This document shows positions 24,588-36,900 of a DNA stretch of 64,000 nucleotides, piece by piece (the first letter of the stretch is position 1; every line of letters begins with the position of its first letter). This DNA comes from Beaufortia kweichowensis (taxonomy: Eukaryota > Chordata > Actinopteri > Cypriniformes > Gastromyzontidae): positions 11,312,700-11,376,699 of the forward strand of contig CM032807.1 in NCBI GenBank assembly GCA_019155185.1. Reading direction: 5' to 3'. A model generated the notes under the pieces. The model made no database searches and had not been told where the DNA came from. It worked only from the letters and a program-made list of their open reading frames with translations. Position numbers and translations under genes: made by a program.

Positions 24588-27375
24588 TTATAGTTGGTTT
24601 ATAGTTGTAGTGTTCTTCATAACAGTCTCATAGGATGGTGGCGGGTCCATTTGCCAGGGAGGGGGGGTTTCAGCCAGGCTTATCTGATCAGTAACTGACG
24701 ATGGGGGCAACTGGACTACATTGTGATTCTCTTCTGTAGCCCGGCGCATCCTATCCAGCCTTCTGCAGAAAGGAAATAGCAATGATTCATCAATACCTGC
24801 TTAACAGTCATAATGTATACTGCATGTATGCAAGGCTTAATTTCAAATCATGTACAGCGGCTGTAAATGTTTCTGAGATTTTGGTAAGCAAGTAATAAAA
24901 GAAACATATTTTGTTTCTGAAAATAACAAAAAATATATTTAGGCAAAAGTGCACAGGCACCAGATAAATGAAGTTGTGGTACTCATGTGGGAGACAAAGG
25001 TTTAAATTTTAATCTTAGTCTTCATCTTAACAGCATTCTTCTTCCCTGCTCAGTAATTTCTTGCAACCTCCTCTAGCTTGAAAAACAAATGCCACAACAC
25101 TAGCTGAAAATTATAGAACAGGCTCTCTTCTTGTTTTTGAAAAAAAAAAAAAAAACACTTGATCATCTAGATAAACTTGTTTCCAGTAAGGTTTCTTTAA
25201 TGTTATTAAACAACCTACAATCAGACAGGTTTGAAAAATTTAACAGAGACTGCATTGTTATCGGATGCCAATACTCTATGGCTGGCCAAACCTTCTTTTT
25301 GTTTGACTAGTGTGCAGCCTTTGACATTGTTAACCACCCAACTGCCCACTCTACTTTGGGATTCACAGTACCTGCTTTCCACTGGATTGAGGCCGAGCTC
25401 ATAGGTAAATTCTTCAGGGTAAATTAGAGAGGAGAGGTGTCAAAGTTACATCTACTCTACCATCCACATCTACCAGGAGTACCTCAGGGTTTGGTGCTTA
25501 GCACCCTACTCAATTCAATATACACTGTGCCTTATTTGTACTTCTATCAACACTTCTAAAATGTTGTGTTGTAGTGCTTTTGTTGTAGCATTCCTCATTT
25601 GTAATTTTTGCTAAATTAATAAGTATATGCATACAATTAATAGTATATGCATTGGTTCTCACCAGAAACTCGCATACTACCTATCATACTCTTTTTGTTT
25701 GTTCTCTTTAAAAACAGAATGAATCCAGCTTTGAGTTTAAACAACAGAGCAGTGTGAGCCATGTTTACAATTCCCTTAAATCTACTGTACTTTGGTCGCC
25801 AAACACAAAGGGTGGGAAAAGGGACCCCAGGCCATGATTTGATGGCTTCAGCATGTTGCAAGAAACAAAAATCTCCTCTGCCTTTTCAAGCCCTCCCTTC
25901 TCATTCTTTCTGGGCTCTTGTACAACAATGCTTTCTGTTAACATTTATGTTCCTCATCAGAATGAGCTGTTTTGACTCTCTGATCTTCGACAGATCTTTT
26001 GCATGATTATCCAAAGAAATAACCTCATAAATAGATTTTAATCTGAATTTGAACCACTGTAATGTACAAATAGATTTGTAGTACTTTCTTTTTCTATTCT
26101 TTCTTTCTTTCTCTTTTCCTTACACATGGAACATTGTAAGAATCTGGCGCAAAACAACAGATCGTTCTTCTCTCTGTCTGTAAAATTTCTGGTAAAATTT
26201 CTGGTTGCATCAACAAAGTGGACTCAGTCTAAACCCTTACACTAATGGTCTTGAAAAGACTTATTGATAAATTATTAGTGTTTGAGATTATATTAAAATC
26301 GCTGACATTTGATTGCAGACCTTGGTATCTTGGAAAATCTCATAGGAGTCTGACACATTGTTTAAATCTTCCCAGAAATTCTGGAGTAGACACATGAGAT
26401 TACAGGGGATTTCCAAAGCAAATCTAAATGAAGTGCAAGCTAACTTCACACATTACAAACATCCCAATTAGCTGACATATTTTTTAAAGGCCTAAAAGGG
26501 ATTTACATGACTATTGCACAAATCGTCATCTTAAAAAGATATGTCTGATAACATGTCATAAAAAGGGAAATTCAAACCTTACATTCTCATTAATACATTG
26601 GGAATTTGTCCAAAAGAAAATAAAACGTAAATGGTGACAACAAGAGTTACTGTACTTTACTGACAGGACACAGACTCGCCATGTCTGTCATCTACAACTG
26701 CAGGCACGTTTTCCACTGGTGACCTACTTCTATATTCAGAACATTTGTTTCTTCTGCTTAACTTTGTCTTTCAAACTGAGAGTGGACTGAGAAGAGACAG
26801 AGCTCCCTCTGAGCCATCCTGTTTTACAGACTAAAAGCCACAGATATACTATGTGTATATGTATTATTTACCAGCAATTGTAGGATTTCCATTTGACATT
26901 TTTCTTAGTGGGGCTATTACTCATCAACTGATCTTGTGATTTTCACGTGGTCGATGAAAAAACAAGTCTTATGGGCTTATTGTACTCCACGACACATTTC
27001 TTGTATGAGTCTAACTTCCACAATTTTGCCTGAACTCTTGCATGTCTTCTTTTAGACTATTAAAAGATTCTAAACTGTGTGCAAAATTTGTTCAATATTT
27101 GAGTCTTACCTCTGCACTGCAATGGCTTGATGGTGGGTGTAGCAGGTCCCTGTTCGTGGGTGCAGAAGAAAGTGACCCGGCACTGATACTTCACTGGATT
27201 TGATGACCACGCAGAATGCATGGATAAGTATAAAGAGACCCGTGCACACCATGGCCATGCCAACGAGAACAATGTATGGCAACATGAACATCGTAAGCAC
27301 TAGGCCAGCCATCACAAGTAGAACTCCCAATGAAACCTGGCATCTGTGCTGGAAAGACATATTGCTTCTTCTCAT
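24588..27375 (-). CDS. Small two-membrane-pass PPxY protein, TMEM61-like (paralogue 1)
   Basis: Two coding exons, 27375-27110 and 24759-24588; 438 nt, 145 aa, 2.35-kb intron, phase 2. I chose the ATG giving MRRSNMSFQH; the open frame extends 18 bases upstream only from a GTG. Two hydrophobic segments follow at once (about VSLGVLLVMAGLVLTMFML and YIVLVGMAMVCTGLFILIHA) with a very short loop. The cytosolic tail holds WQMDPPPSYETVM, a PPxY motif of the kind bound by NEDD4-type WW domains. The tail lines up with that of the gene at 31,377-32,831, and the position next to bsnd matches TMEM61 in human 1p32. The acceptor AAG before 24759 was chosen over CAG four bases upstream because it keeps the frame open. 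An upstream exon near 28,430-28,560 is possible. Function of TMEM61 is unknown to me. Confidence 0.75.
25139..25156. repeat. Poly(A) tract in the tmem61-like intron
   Basis: An uninterrupted A run of roughly 17 on the + strand lies within the 2.35-kb intron 24760-27109. The rest of the intron is AT-rich with no exon I can support. Confidence 0.7.
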
Positions 27376-27806
27376 GCCATCACCGGTAGTCACACTGTCT
27401 GTGCATGTGTGTACGGGATTGTGTTACAATGCGTTTATTGTCGTGTTGCACAAAGGTTGACCCAGCGCTGGTGTCGATGGGACATCCCTGGAATTTCTAG
27501 GAAAAGATTGTAGACATCAATTTATGTAATATAACCAACATTAAAAATGTAAACTTTACACACATTTTCCCAAGTTTATTTAGAATACGTTTATTCCGCA
27601 GATTTATTTGGAATTAAATAGGTAGCCACATGAAAAAACACTGTAAAATACTTAGCATAGTAAAATGTAGTAAAAGTCCCAGATACTAGTGTTTTTCAAC
27701 TGTTCTATTTTAAATATTATACGACAATATTAAAAACAGTTTATCAATTTAATGAATTCTACAAAATACTGTAGTATCTATTAACAAATCGTAGTTATTA
27801 TTATAA

Positions 27807-28034
27807 GTGACCCTGTCAGTGAAAACCAGGCTAAAGTCTAAAAATCTAATTCTGAGATATGAGCTTCAAAGTTCACCTCACTATGATTTTTTATGATTAT
27901 ATCTTTGACATAATTTTACTTGGTTAGCATTAAAGATTACAAATTTATATTTTCCAAGAATGTTCTTAACATTATTTAGGATAATTTTATGTAGAAAACA
28001 GTAAATCACAAAAAACGACACAGGCAGGGTCATG
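27807..28034 (+). mobile_element. MITE family A, copy 2
   Basis: The left end GTGACCCTGTCAGTGAAAAC runs into CCAGGCTAAAGTCT; the right end GGCAGGGTCATG is its approximate inverted repeat. The interior (GAAAACAGTAAATCACAAAA) is collinear with the other copies. It lies about 430 bp upstream of the tmem61-like start codon at 27375. Confidence 0.85.
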
Positions 28035-28399
28035 TAATACAGTTTACTAATAGTAAGAATACTAAAGTGTATTACAGTATTTTTTCATGTGTATTAATAA
28101 AAGTATTACTATTATTTAGAATTAGAATTATATACTTATTTAAAAAGAATAGTAATGTTCATGTTTAAAGAGCATGCATGCCTTATCTACAATATTAATA
28201 ATTAGTGCGTTTTATTTTTAAATCTAATCCTTTAAAGAAATATCTAAATCATTTGATTATACAAATGACCTGAAAAACCTTGAACTAGCTCAAAACAAAA
28301 CACTTAAGTCTTGGACGAATAAGGGAATAATGTGATAATCGGACTCATTGTAATGTAAACAACAGTATAAATAGGTAGTTGCCGCAAGGTTTTGTTTAT

Positions 28400-28830
28400 C
28401 GATCTAACGCAAACCTTGTTGTCAGCTTGACGCAGTCCCGCGACGCGTTCGTTGAGACCGTAAAGTTGACCATCAGTGGATGACGGTGAACGCTTCGCTT
28501 TCTTCTCATGAACTACATGATTGTCCCCACAAGCCTCCAGCTCTTCTCCTGTCATAACACAGCGATGGTTAACATATCCTGTAAGCTCTGCACTTTATCA
28601 CGGCAAAGAGTTTCCCAAACAGCGAGATTTCTTCATAAAAAGCTTCTTTCTTTCCTTGTAAGTTTCGTGTGGGCAGATATGCCATCTGTTGCGGTCTCTA
28701 AATGCATGTTAACGTGAAGAGGAAGTGGTGGATTTAATGGGCGGAGGTTGATGCCACTTTGCCGATAAGGAAATCGGTATTGGCTGGGCGTGGTGGAGCA
28801 AATCGGGACTTTTGTGGACTCGACCGTGTT
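28400..28830. promoter_or_regulatory. CpG-rich block, candidate promoter of the tmem61-like gene
   Basis: This stands out from AT-rich surroundings by dense CG dinucleotides (for example CCGCGACGCGTTCGTTGAGA near 28,440) and an inverted CCAAT box (ATTGG) near 28,778. It lies about 1 kb upstream of the tmem61-like gene. An open frame on the - strand (28555-28304) could be a 5' exon with a donor-like AAG/GTTTGC, but no phase-matched acceptor was identified. Confidence 0.4.
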
Positions 28831-29399
28831 CTGTTCTGATTTTCAACACAAATTAGGATTAAACATGATCAAGTGTTGCTGTATGCTAATATGTACAATG
28901 GGATGTGCGTAGTGTCGCCTACACGTGGATTACGCAGTCTGCGTAGGTTGCACTAGGTCTTTTCTCCCTTGAAGAGCACAATCTCAGCCGCTCGAAAATA
29001 AATAACTATAACTTTATAAGTGCTATATTCAACAAAAGGTTATCTTCTAAACCTTGTTTTAACCTCGGGTAACTCACAATCGTGACTGGGATGGGGATTT
29101 AGCACACTTTTCCTCCTGCTATATACTGTAAAAGGAGCAACACAGCTTTTTTCGGGGTTAACCCTGGGGTTTCCAAGAGTATACTGTGTAAAACGATACG
29201 CATAAACCAGGCAACCAATCATACATTTCCTTTCTTACCTCTTTAAATATTCATGCTGTCTCAGTCTCAGAAAATGCTAAACTGTGACAGAACACACGTT
29301 AGTCGAGTCCGTAAAAAGCATATAGACGTATGAGGCGTATGCTTTTTGTAGTGCAAATTAAAGGTCGATTTAGGTAGTTCAATCAGTTGTCACATCCAT

Positions 29400-29540
29400 C
29401 TTCTGTGGAACTCTAAAGAGTTGTTTAAAACCTTCCTTTTTGTTCTGCAGAAGAAAGTCATACAGGTTTGGAATGACACAAGGCCAAGTAAACTATGAAA
29501 GAATTTTCATTGTAATATTAACTATACCTTTAAAACAGCC
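29400..29540. repeat. Fragment of a fish inverted-repeat element (family B)
   Basis: The words GAAGAAAGTCATACAGGTTT, GGAATGAC and GAAAGAATTTTCATT occur in the order seen in the complete copies at 49,485-50,030. It is a solitary decayed fragment. Confidence 0.6.
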
Positions 29541-31376
29541 ACTGCAGACTTACCTGCCACTTCTATAAAAAGTCATGTTATTTGCCCAGTCATTGTTATT
29601 GTACATATGCAAATATGAATATTAAAATGATAAACCATTAATTAACCCTGGGTAATGCATTAATAATGTGGTGTTATAAGACTAGCCCAACTAAGAGTGA
29701 TCTTGGGTTAAAGTGTGAAATTTCTTTCAAATAAAGAAGTATGATGAAGGTAGTATAAAAAAGTAAATGGGTATGGGGGTTAAACAATATAATTATTTTT
29801 GGAATAGCAATTTGACCATGAATTTCTATTAATCGACAGTAAGGTCCAACGTCGCGATTACAGCACTTACACTAAAATTTCTAGTAAACCATACTATACT
29901 GCCACACTATCATTTGAGTCAGATCAGAATAAACTATTCACATGACAAAAAAGCAGGCAGCACTTATATAAACAGCCACAAGATAGGTCTAAAAAACCTT
30001 AAAATCTAAAATATAATAGGAACTTTTTGGGAATGGAACGGTACTGCTTTAAAATGATTCTGTTCACCAAAAATTTGGTTAAGGAATACCAGCAACCATA
30101 CCAGAAAGTTATGGTTAATGTTTACCATGGTTACAACTCTCAATGAGTTTCCTGCAAACCCGATACAAAGTCCATGTTTGTATAAATAAAGGTCTTTTGA
30201 TTTGTTTGTGAAGTCCATCACTTTGATTTTTTACCGAATTTATAGATATTGATTCTGTGGAATTTAAAACTTGACATAAATGTTTTTTTATCCATTGACT
30301 AAATGTTGTGTGAAAAAATGAGAGAGAATAACATTTTTCCTTTAAGTTTGCTATTGATAGCAAATAGATGTTTGTCACTGTATGTAACAGGTATATCATC
30401 CATTAGCCCATCACTATAGTACAACAGTTTATATATTACTATAGTGTACAATATCTCAAATAAACATTCTAGCATGCAGACAAAACTAATGCACACACCC
30501 TTTAGCAGATTCACTGTCTTTGCCGTTTAAAGGAAACACACCATATATGGGCAAAGCATGTAAGAGATGGAAAACACAGAAGTGGCCTTGTTAAAAAAAG
30601 AATTATCATTATAATGGTTGAGTCAGAGGAAGTGGTGACTGCGAGTCCCATGTTTTATAGTGTTCCAAACTATATCAGCAAGGCATTAGTTCCCCATTAA
30701 AAACAGTAATGCACTAAGGCTGTGTGGTTTTCTCAGCAGAGACGGGTTCCCATTATCATGCACCACAATATTTGCCTCGTTCATAAATCATCTCTCTGAG
30801 CAAATCTTTGAAGTAACCCAAGCTTGGTCTGGAGCAATCATGTGCTTATTTTCAATAAAATTATCTAATACAGTAAATACATTGGTACACCCTGAGAGTC
30901 TCAGAAATAAATACAGAAAATAAGAAAAAAAAACTTTGGTTCTATATACAGTAACAGGAGTGTTTAAATACCATGCACATTGTAATTTTAGGAAAAAATT
31001 TGTCCAGAGGACAAATGCAATTATCTTAGCTAATATCCTAAGGGATGCTGTTCCAGTGCTCTCCATTACATATTTAAGCATGTTTTCTAATGAATGTTTT
31101 CTAGAATTGAAGTGATCACAACTTTTTCAATGCTTTGAACCTATGATGTGTTCACTTCAACTTGTTTTTTTTTTGTTCTTCAGGAATAATATTGTTTTCA
31201 AAAGAGAGGAAGGGATTTATCAATTGTTTCCAAAGTGCTACCACACAGATGTTCATAATACATTTAATTTGACAAACGTCCATTTAGACACGGTCTAAAT
31301 AAGGCTGTAAACACAGTTTTAAGATCAGAACACCTGCTCGACAACTTGTGAATTGTTTGTCTCTGTTCTGTTTGAG

Positions 31377-32831
31377 TTAAACCTCAAAACTGATCTCTCG
31401 TGAGCGTCCAAACAGTGGTTCAGTCAGCAGGTGTGTGTCCGAGTAGCTGCGTCTCAGGTGTGTGGAGCTTCTAGTGGTTTTGATGGCCACCTCATAAGGT
31501 GGAGGAGGTTCCATGTCCCAGTGAGGCGGCCGACCCCGACTGGTGGGACTGAAGCACGTTGGCTCCATTGGAGGATAATCCAACTCCTCACCGTAAACAC
31601 CTCGCCTCTGCAAAGTCCTTCAGAAGACAAACACTACTAAGTTCCAACTACAAAGAAGATATATATTTACTTTACGTTTTAAGGTGACTATCTTGTGATA
31701 TTTTACAACAAAATGTGGAATATGACAAATGTACTGGGTATAGATAAATAGGACCTTGATGAACTGTGGTAAACCACTAGAGGGCGCACAAAAGGCCCTT
31801 TTAGTATCAAATAACAGTAGAGCAGAGCGCAACTGAGTGGCCGCAGTTGTTCGACTTCTCCACTAAGTGATTTTTAATGGCATCTGAGGTTGGGAAAGAA
31901 AAGCAATCAGAACAGAGACGGTGCAAATCCGGAGGGATACGGATGAAAAAGTAAAATGATCACTATGGTCGCACCTATGAGTTACATTTATGATCGTAAA
32001 TTTCATATGATTAATTTGACTTCAACTTCAACAAAAAATTCTGCATGAAAATGCATGCATCATATTTTATTCATCTAATGGATGTTATCTCATACAGAAC
32101 AGCTATTAGGATGCTGGCAGCTTCCCCATAACCTTTTGTTGACTACCTTTAAAAATCTTAAAATGGAAAATCCTTTATGCATGACTCAACTCTAAATTAA
32201 CTTCTTACTGGCAACAGCTATAATTTTATTTTCTTTACGTTGATTTGGTTTTATCAAAAACAATTACAAGCAACGCAGATATTTATTTGAGCAAATGTGA
32301 CCCTGCCTGTGAAAACCCAGATTAAGTATTTCTTTGTGATTTACTGTTTACTACATCCTCAATAATCTTAAGAACATTATGTAATATATTTAATATTGAC
32401 CGAGTAAAAATTATGTCAAAGGTTTAAATAATGGTGAAATTAATAGGTGAATTCAAACTTTGATGCTCGTTATCTTAGATTTTTAGACTTTCTGGTTTTC
32501 ACAGACAAGGTCTCTAATATCCACTTAAATGACAGATGTCCACTTACCCGTGTAGAAATACAGACTGGGATTCAGGGAAATGGTTTCCAGGCGGTGGAGT
32601 GAACAGGACTTGGCTGTAGTCGTGGCTGTACTCTTCATTGTAAGGCACTGGGTTTCTCTTTCCATTCATAGCCCAGAAGAGTCCCAGTATCAGCATCACC
32701 GCCCCGAGCACCACACAGCACATGCTGAACGCTTGAAGTCTACTTTGATTAGAAGTTAGAAAAGCGGTGGAGCCACCGGTGACTATTAAAAACACCCCAA
32801 TAAAAATAGCGCCATGATGTAGGGAAGGCAT
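31377..32831 (-). CDS. tmem61: Small two-membrane-pass PPxY protein, TMEM61 (paralogue 2)
   Basis: Two coding exons, 32831-32548 and 31605-31377; 513 nt, 170 aa, phase-2 intron. It starts MPSLHHGAIF at a true ATG. Membrane segments are about residues 7-25 (GAIFIGVFLIVTGGSTAFL) and 35-54 (MCCVVLGAVMLILGLFWAM), followed by NGKRNPVPYNEE, a Pro/Ser-rich tail and HWDMEPPPPYEVAIK with a PPxY motif. The tail ends RSREISFEV-stop. The HWDMEPPPPYE motif parallels WQMDPPPSYE of the neighbouring paralogue; the second helix (CVVLGAV...FWAM) resembles barttin (CVIGVLL...VWSM). The acceptor CAGAG before 31605 is the in-frame choice. It is divergent from dhcr24, with start codons about 1.1 kb apart. Human TMEM61 occupies the same slot between BSND and DHCR24. 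Which paralogue is the true orthologue is undecided. Confidence 0.83.
31774..31787 (+). promoter_or_regulatory. Perfect CTCF core motif
   Basis: CCACTAGAGGGCGC fits the vertebrate CTCF core CCASYAGRKGGCRS at all 14 positions. It lies in the tmem61 intron, between the tmem61/bsnd/pcsk9 genes and dhcr24. Occupancy cannot be read from sequence. Confidence 0.55.
32297..32514 (-). mobile_element. MITE family A, copy 3 (inverted, in a tmem61 intron)
   Basis: The left end GTGACCCTGCCTGTGAAAAC and the right end TTTTCACAGACAAGGTCTC form terminal inverted repeats. The interior is the reverse complement of the other copies (TTTGTGATTTACTGTTTACT near the left end, GATGCTCGTTATCTTAGATT near the right). 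Confidence 0.85.
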
Positions 32832-33924
32832 AATGCAGGTTCATTTAAAAAGCCTTAATCTATTTTAAAGCTTCAGCACGCATCGTCCGGCTTGATTTCT
32901 TAAGATGCCTTTAGTGAATAAAGTTCCTCAAACGGAGATGCTTTGGTTTGCTTCTAAAGGAAACTGCATGTCCTGTTGATGTCACTGCCGTCATAGTAGA
33001 GTTTCATATTGCCCAATGTCTTGATTTAGGAAAAACTGATAAAAAAAATCACGGGCATAAACTGTACTAACGTTCACAATCCTTTACAAGTGAAAAATAC
33101 TGTACAATCCTGTTGTATCGACTTCATTCAGTGCTCATATGCATCAGGTTTGGTCCATCTGATAGCTGTCAAATGAGCGCAGCTGCTTTGCTGACAGTCA
33201 AACTCTATCATTATGAGCATCATTAGAGTTCACGCCCCACCCAAGAGCCGTCTGCCAGACAGTTATTGGCATAAGGTTAAAAACATAATTCACAACCACA
33301 AAACATATACGGAAAATAATCGTTTTTGTTTGCTTTACATTGAAATAACCTTTTATAATAGATTTCTCCCTAGGCAGGTTTAAATGACAGCCCGGCTAAG
33401 GAATACAGTCGTTGCAGCTAATATCAAAATGACTCTTTTATTATTTTGACAGTTTAATAGCTTTAATTTGCAGCTACATGTACGATATGAGCGTCAATAA
33501 CCGTACTGTTACACTTATGCGTGTATATTGCCCAACTCCCGCATGATAATGAACGCATGGTACTGTGACAATGGTGTGACGGCGTTTCTTTCCTGTGATT
33601 GGACGAAGAGACGGCACGCACTAATGGCGTCATCTGAATTGACGGGCTACTGACCAATCGCAACACGTTAGGGGCGGTCCTTCCAGTACCACCTGGAGCG
33701 GATCCTAAGCGTGCAAAATACAGACGACAAATAACGCGCTTGTGAGTTGGAAATACTGCACAACTGGAATACAAGAAAGGACACGAAATGACATCTTATT
33801 AGGCCGTATTCATGCGTGAGTTTTATTTTAAATTCCGTTCGTAAAAATCAAGACCAAGCAGCAAACTGTTTTTTATTTTTCTGTCATTTGAAGTACACAT
33901 ATCGTGATACAAAAATCTGTCGGT
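32832..33924. promoter_or_regulatory. Shared divergent interval, tmem61 and dhcr24 promoters
   Basis: The dhcr24-proximal part (33,540-33,760) is CpG-rich and carries an inverted CCAAT box (ATTGG, 33598-33602), a direct CCAAT box (33654-33658) and a GC box (GGGGCGG, 33671-33677), the NF-Y plus Sp1 arrangement usual for sterol-regulated genes. ATGGCGTCAT at 33624-33633, between the two CCAAT boxes, differs at two positions from the PCSK9-type sterol response element GTGGCGTGAT. The dhcr24 start codon is at 33925. The element calls are by eye. Confidence 0.5.
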
Positions 33925-36900
33925 ATGGATCCACTGTTATATTTGGGTGGGATAGTTGTTTTGTTTTTAGTATGGATCAAATTGAAGGGCTTGGAGTACG
34001 TTATAATACACCAGAGATGGATCTTCGTTTGCCTGTTTCTCCTCCCCTTATCCGTAATCTTTGATGTCTACTATTACCTGCGCGCGTGGATCATCTTTAA
34101 GATGTGCTCAGCGCCCAAACAGCACGACCAGCGGGTCAGAGACATTCAGAGACAGGTAACAGCAAATAGGATCGACCGTAAGTTATAATAAGTAGTACAG
34201 TTGTACTGCCATATTTGAATTAACATATTAATGCACCTGCTATAAAAGAATATGCATGAACCGATGCATTCTTCATACAAATTAAAATGCATCTACTATA
34301 AACAACTAGGTGCCCTCTAACTGTTTGCGTTTTCCAGGTGCGAGAATGGAGAAAAGAGGGAGGGAAGAAACACATGTGTACAGGTCGTCCTGGATGGCTG
34401 ACTGTGTCACTCAGAGTGGGAAAATACAAGAAGACTCACAAAAACATCATGATAAACATGATGGACATCCTGGAGGTTGACACAAAACAACAGGTGGACA
34501 ATGTCATTCTGCTCTGATGACTGATCTTGTCCAACCAAAATGGCTATTGAATTTTCTTTCACCAATTTTTCAGGTGGTACGTGTGGAACCATTAGCTAAC
34601 ATGGGTCAGGTGTCTGCATTACTGAACTCTATTGGCTGGACATTGCCTGTGGTGCCCGAGCTTGATGACCTCACAGTTGGTATGTTTTTAGAGAAACAAA
34701 TACACAAGTGTCTATTATCACTGCAGCATAAATTGAATGTGCATTTACACTTTTATTTTTGGATGATTTTAATCAAATCAACTTGCAGGGTATTTCCAGG
34801 CTATATTCAGGGTTGTGAAATATTGATATTTAAGAGCTATGTTGAATTCATAAGTTGAAGAAGAATTTACCTGGATGAAAATTATCATAGATTAAGTCAT
34901 TTTAGATGCATTTGAACATTTCATAATGGACAATATATATACAGCAACACATTTAGTAATGTAGTTCTATTTAGAAAGACGGTCATCTTGCATCTGTATC
35001 TCCAATGTCTCTAAGCACTTGCAGATATTCCATTTCTGTAAATTGGGCATAACATTTTCTCCTGATCGATATTGTATGTCGTATGTGGTGCATCAGAGGC
35101 TGCTGCTAATTAGGTTATGAATGAGCATAGTCCCTGTTTCAATGAGGCAGATTAGATTAGGACGGATATGGGTCCTAATGCTGAAAGTGTTTATAGATCA
35201 CAGAAAAGAGTGCCTACTAGTTGAGAAATGTTGACGCATCTTTAAATTCATTTTGTGTCTACAGAGACACAGTGTTTAGTAATAAGACAAGGAAAAGATA
35301 TGTTGTGTTTGTAATGTGTTGGACGATATTTCTGGCTGCATGTATAGATTCCTGTATCTTGGTAACTTTAGGAAACTGAACAAATGCCACAGAATTGTGT
35401 CTTTGTATTCAAAGGTCGTTTATTTGGACTTTAAACTCTTACTGCTTATTACACAACAATCATATTTTTTTTTCTTTTGATTTTTGGCTACATTTTTGTG
35501 GACATTTGTGGATGAACTATTTTATTGTATACTTATGAGGTGCAGAATTTGACAGTGGGTGGAAAAACTTAAAAATGTCCTACAAAATAGTTGGTTGTCA
35601 TTAAGACAATGCGCAGCTGGTTTGGACACATTTGTGATCCATAACAGAAATGATTTAGAAGATTGTATCCACACAGTTCTTCAGTCTGATATTTATAGGG
35701 AGGTGATCAGTTCATGTTTAATAAGTGCAATGTAAATTTATAGGGTTTTTTTGGTCAGTGTTAATTATGTAACTGTCTTTCTTTCAGGTGGCCTGGTTAT
35801 GGGTACAGGTATTGAGTCATCGTCTCATATCTATGGCCTGTTCCAGCACATATGTGTGGCCTATGAGTTGGTGTTGGCTGATGGCAGTTTGGTTCGTTGC
35901 ACAGAGGTGAGTCTGTTGTTAAACAGTAGATAAAGACTGTCAATGTTTTTTAATTTAAACTCATTTCACCCAAAAATAATACTTAAGAAATTAGTCTAAC
36001 GCAATACAATAGCTTTGTATGAGAAACAGGTGAGACAGTCCTGATTGCAAATGAGATTTAATAGCTTTAGCAAATTTCTAAACAATTAATTCTGATTCAA
36101 AACTGGGATCCCAGGATAATATATTGATGTATTTTTATGCATTTTCAATCTTTCTGCAATTTTCATGTTATGTTTGTAATTTTGTTATGTTTGTCTTTCT
36201 CTCACAGAAAGAAAACTCAGATCTGTTCTATGCGGTTCCTTGGTCCTGCGGTACCCTGGGATTCCTGGTGGCAGCGGAGATCCGGATAATTCCAGCTCGG
36301 AAATGGGTGAAGCTACGCTATGAACCCGTTCGTGGCTTGGACGCCATCTGTAAAAAGTTTGCAGAGCAGTCAGCCAATAAGGAAAACCAGTTTGTAGAGG
36401 GACTGCAGTACTCACGGGACGAGGCCGTGATTATGACTGGCATTATGACAGACGACGTTGACCCTGGCATGGTAAAATCAAGTTAAATGGTCTTTTTTTT
36501 AAAACTTTCATGAAAATAAAAAAATAAAATTGAATGCAACTGTACAACTTTTCCTTTTTGTCTTTTAGACTAATCAGATAGGTTACTATTACAAACCGTG
36601 GTTCTTTAAGCATGTGGAGGGATTCCTCAGGGAGAACCGTGTTGCAGTGGAGTACATTCCACTTAGACATTACTACCACAGACACACCCGCAGTATCTTC
36701 TGGGAATTACAAGTAAGTAAATCCGGACACCTGCACTCACCAACTCACAAATATGTGTTGATTCATATTTGTATTTTATTGTGTTTTAAACATGTATGCT
36801 GAAGTTTATCCATTACATCTTACAGTGAGTAGATATTTTTTTCACATATTGAATCTGCTGCTTACATGCTGTAGTACTTAGAATAATAAATGTCTATAAT

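Larger units (their letters stand above)
27376..31376. other. 4-kb interval between the two tmem61-like genes
   Basis: It contains a MITE family A copy (27,807-28,034), a CpG-rich block (about 28,400-28,830) and a fragment of a second fish inverted-repeat family (about 29,400-29,540) related to the tandem copies at 49,485-50,030. The remainder is AT-rich. No gene with family resemblance was found on either strand. Confidence 0.55.

Noticed and set aside
33463..33774. 103-codon open frame on - overlapping the dhcr24 promoter
   Set aside because: CpG-rich promoter DNA; no domain resemblance. The CCAAT and GC boxes explain the composition better.
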